Source: Candidatus Uhrbacteria bacterium RIFOXYA2_FULL_40_9 (GTDB lineage: Bacteria > Patescibacteriota > Patescibacteriia > UBA9934 > GWF2-40-263). Taken from it: a DNA stretch of 6,697 nt. The stretch lies in NCBI GenBank assembly GCA_001791615.1, contig MGEY01000038.1, positions 9,024-15,720 on the forward strand, written 5' to 3'. Each line of letters begins with the position of its first letter. The stretch's first letter is position 1. Of the stretch, positions 5,093 to 6,697 are shown one piece after another. The position numbers were made by a program, and so were the translations under genes. The notes under the pieces are model-generated. The model did no database searches and was not told the DNA's origin. It saw only the letters and a list, made by a program, of their open reading frames with translations.

Positions 5093-6697
5093 ATGACAAT
5101 CAAAGACTACGACTCTTGGGATAAGAGCCGTCTTATTGCTGAGATTGAAAAACTTTCGAATAGGAAAAAATATGGTTTAGTCTGGGAAGAGAAATCAGAC
5201 GCAGTTGTTGATCAGTGTAAAACCGAGCTTCCAGTTCTTGAAGAAATTTCTGACCGTTTGTTAGAAACCGATTCCTCACTTCCAACAAACTTTATTATCG
5301 AAGGTGATAACTATCACGCGTTGTCTGTTTTGAATTACACTCACGCTGGGCAGGTCGATGTCATTTACATTGATCCACCGTACAACACAGGTAACAATTC
5401 ATGGAGATACAACAACAACTATATTAATACTGATGATCCATATCGACACTCAAAATGGATTTCAATGATGGAGCAAAGACTGCGTCTCTCAAAAACGCTT
5501 TTAAAAGATGACGGCGTGATTATTGTAACCATTGATGATTATGAGCTATATAATTTGGGACTTCTAATGGATCAAATTTTTGGAGAAGAACGAAGAATGG
5601 GCGTGGTGGCCGTTGAGATCAACCCACGTGGACGCACAACAAATAGACATTTCGCTACATCACATGAGTATATTTTGTTCTACGGACGAAGTGATAAGGC
5701 GGAAATTTTTGATCTCGAATTAACAGATGAACAAACCGCAAATTTTAGGTTCGAAGATGCAGAGTCGTTGTATAGACTCCTCCCGTTCCGCCGCAGTGGA
5801 GGGTTATCAACTCCAGCAGACAGACCAAATTCTGAATTTTTTATTGGTTACAATCCAAGACTTAAAAAAATCGTTTCGATTGGAGGCGCCAGAACAACCG
5901 AGGCAAAGGATGCTTACAAAACTAACGAGGTGTACTTTGTAACAGAAGGTTCGATTAAAAAGGCGACTTACAGTTCTTACACAAAACAAAATCAGGATGT
6001 GGTGGAAATCTACCCAGTTGATTCAAAGGGGAAGCGAAGAGTATGGAGATGGTCGGACAGAAAAAAGATTCTCCTTCACGCAACGCAAGGAGATTTCGTT
6101 GTGAAAGATGTAAAGGATGTATATAGCATTTATCTCAAAGACAGGTTGAAGACTGGTCGGAAACCAAAAACAGTTTGGATCGACTCGAAATTCGATGCCT
6201 CGACACATGGAACGAATTTGCTTAAGAGAATTTTTAAGGGTGAAAAGGTTTTTGATTATCCAAAATCTCTTCACGCCGTGATTCATACTCTATTGGTCAG
6301 CAAGGCAAGGAAAAAGGAATCATTGATCGTTGATTTCTTTGCAGGCTCTGGCACTACAGGCCATGCTGTAATGGAGTTGAACAAGGCAGACGGTGGACAG
6401 CGTCGCTTTATTCTTTGCACCAACAACGAGAATGATATTGCAGAAGAGGTGACATATCCCCGCATCAAGAATGTTGTGGAGGGCTATGGAGATAGCGAAG
6501 GAATACCCGCAAACCTTCGTTATTTCAAGACAACTTTTGTAAAAAAGTCAGACGTCTCGGACGACACTCGGCGTGAACTGATAAGTAGATCAACCGAAAT
6601 GCTTTGTGTGAAGGAGTCGACCTTTAAGAAAGCATTCGACAATAAGAAATTTAAAATTTACCACAATGATTCACAGGCCACTGGGGTGCTGTTTGAT
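5093..6697 (+). CDS. mod: Type III restriction-modification DNA adenine methyltransferase (Mod), 3' end cut off by the window
   Basis: The first 535 residues are present, without a stop. Motif order is that of beta-class amino-methyltransferases. The catalytic motif IV DPPYNTG is at residues 94-100. LLKDDGVIIVTIDDYE follows at 136-151, and RHFATSHEYILFY at 185-197 is typical of Mod subunits. A variable part at about 200-385 is probably the target recognition domain. The S-adenosylmethionine motif I, DFFAGSGTTGHAV, is at 414-426. The opening RKKYGLVWEE (24-33) is also common in this group. Mod methylates N6 of adenine in an asymmetric site and, with Res, forms a type III restriction enzyme. 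Members are usually somewhat over 600 residues, so roughly 100 residues are missing, and a res gene is expected beyond the right edge. ATG 5093 was chosen as the only start just upstream of the conserved N terminus. It has no Shine-Dalgarno sequence and follows the structured element directly. An orphan methyltransferase remains possible. Confidence 0.93.
   Translation, partial: MTIKDYDSWDKSRLIAEIEKLSNRKKYGLVWEEKSDAVVDQCKTELPVLEEISDRLLETDSSLPTNFIIEGDNYHALSVLNYTHAGQVDVIYIDPPYNTGNNSWRYNNNYINTDDPYRHSKWISMMEQRLRLSKTLLKDDGVIIVTIDDYELYNLGLLMDQIFGEERRMGVVAVEINPRGRTTNRHFATSHEYILFYGRSDKAEIFDLELTDEQTANFRFEDAESLYRLLPFRRSGGLSTPADRPNSEFFIGYNPRLKKIVSIGGARTTEAKDAYKTNEVYFVTEGSIKKATYSSYTKQNQDVVEIYPVDSKGKRRVWRWSDRKKILLHATQGDFVVKDVKDVYSIYLKDRLKTGRKPKTVWIDSKFDASTHGTNLLKRIFKGEKVFDYPKSLHAVIHTLLVSKARKKESLIVDFFAGSGTTGHAVMELNKADGGQRRFILCTNNENDIAEEVTYPRIKNVVEGYGDSEGIPANLRYFKTTFVKKSDVSDDTRRELISRSTEMLCVKESTFKKAFDNKKFKIYHNDSQATGVLFD

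Noticed and set aside
6023..6286. Minus-strand open frames opposite the methyltransferase (5807-5989, 6023-6286, 6283-6468)
   Set aside because: The plus strand encodes continuous, family-typical Mod sequence here; these are antisense shadows.

Overview
The window holds seven protein-coding genes and an unusually structured 170-base non-coding stretch. It looks like part of the accessory genome of a bacterium, most probably a member of the Candidate Phyla Radiation (Patescibacteria). That placement is inference. It rests on a DUF5659-type protein, a small acidic helical protein of a kind I associate with those genomes, an uncharacterised large protein carrying a YPNTKWR module, and start codons that mostly lack a Shine-Dalgarno sequence. 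No rRNA or other phylogenetic marker is present.

Layout. Positions 3-2414 (minus strand) form a tightly packed four-gene operon, read from right to left: a DUF5659-like protein, a 62-residue helical protein, a protein ending in a CHC2 (DnaG-type) zinc finger, and a P-loop ATPase with a C-terminal winged helix. The junctions are a 3-base gap, a 38-base overlap and a 4-base ATGA overlap. A primase-type zinc finger next to an ATPase suggests the replication or maintenance module of a plasmid, phage or integrative element. Positions 2415-2537 separate this operon from the next gene and carry a good intrinsic terminator reading leftward. Positions 2538-4619 (minus) encode a 693-residue protein of unknown function. 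Positions 4620-4698 are a short divergent promoter region. Positions 4699-4887 (plus) encode a small excisionase/MerR-like DNA-binding protein. Positions 4888-5092 carry the structured element, and from 5093 to the right edge runs a truncated type III (beta-class) DNA adenine methyltransferase (Mod).

How they may work together. The left operon looks like DNA-replication functions of a mobile element. The right side looks like the start of a type III restriction-modification locus, with its Res subunit expected beyond the right edge. The small DNA-binding protein is placed to act as a controller of either the methyltransferase or the divergent 693-residue gene.

Two things stand out. First, an 18-base direct repeat flanks a run of stable hairpins, two with GAAA tetraloops. 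An inverted copy of the repeat core lies in between, so either copy can form the same 13-bp helix. The second copy ends two bases before the mod start codon, so the layout resembles a switchable leader RNA. Second, four short palindromes of the type CCCGA-N4-TCGGG are scattered inside the minus-strand genes. All lie in the same reading-frame phase and encode Pro-(Asp/Glu)-x-Ser in likely linker or tail regions, which resembles an in-frame intragenic palindromic repeat family.
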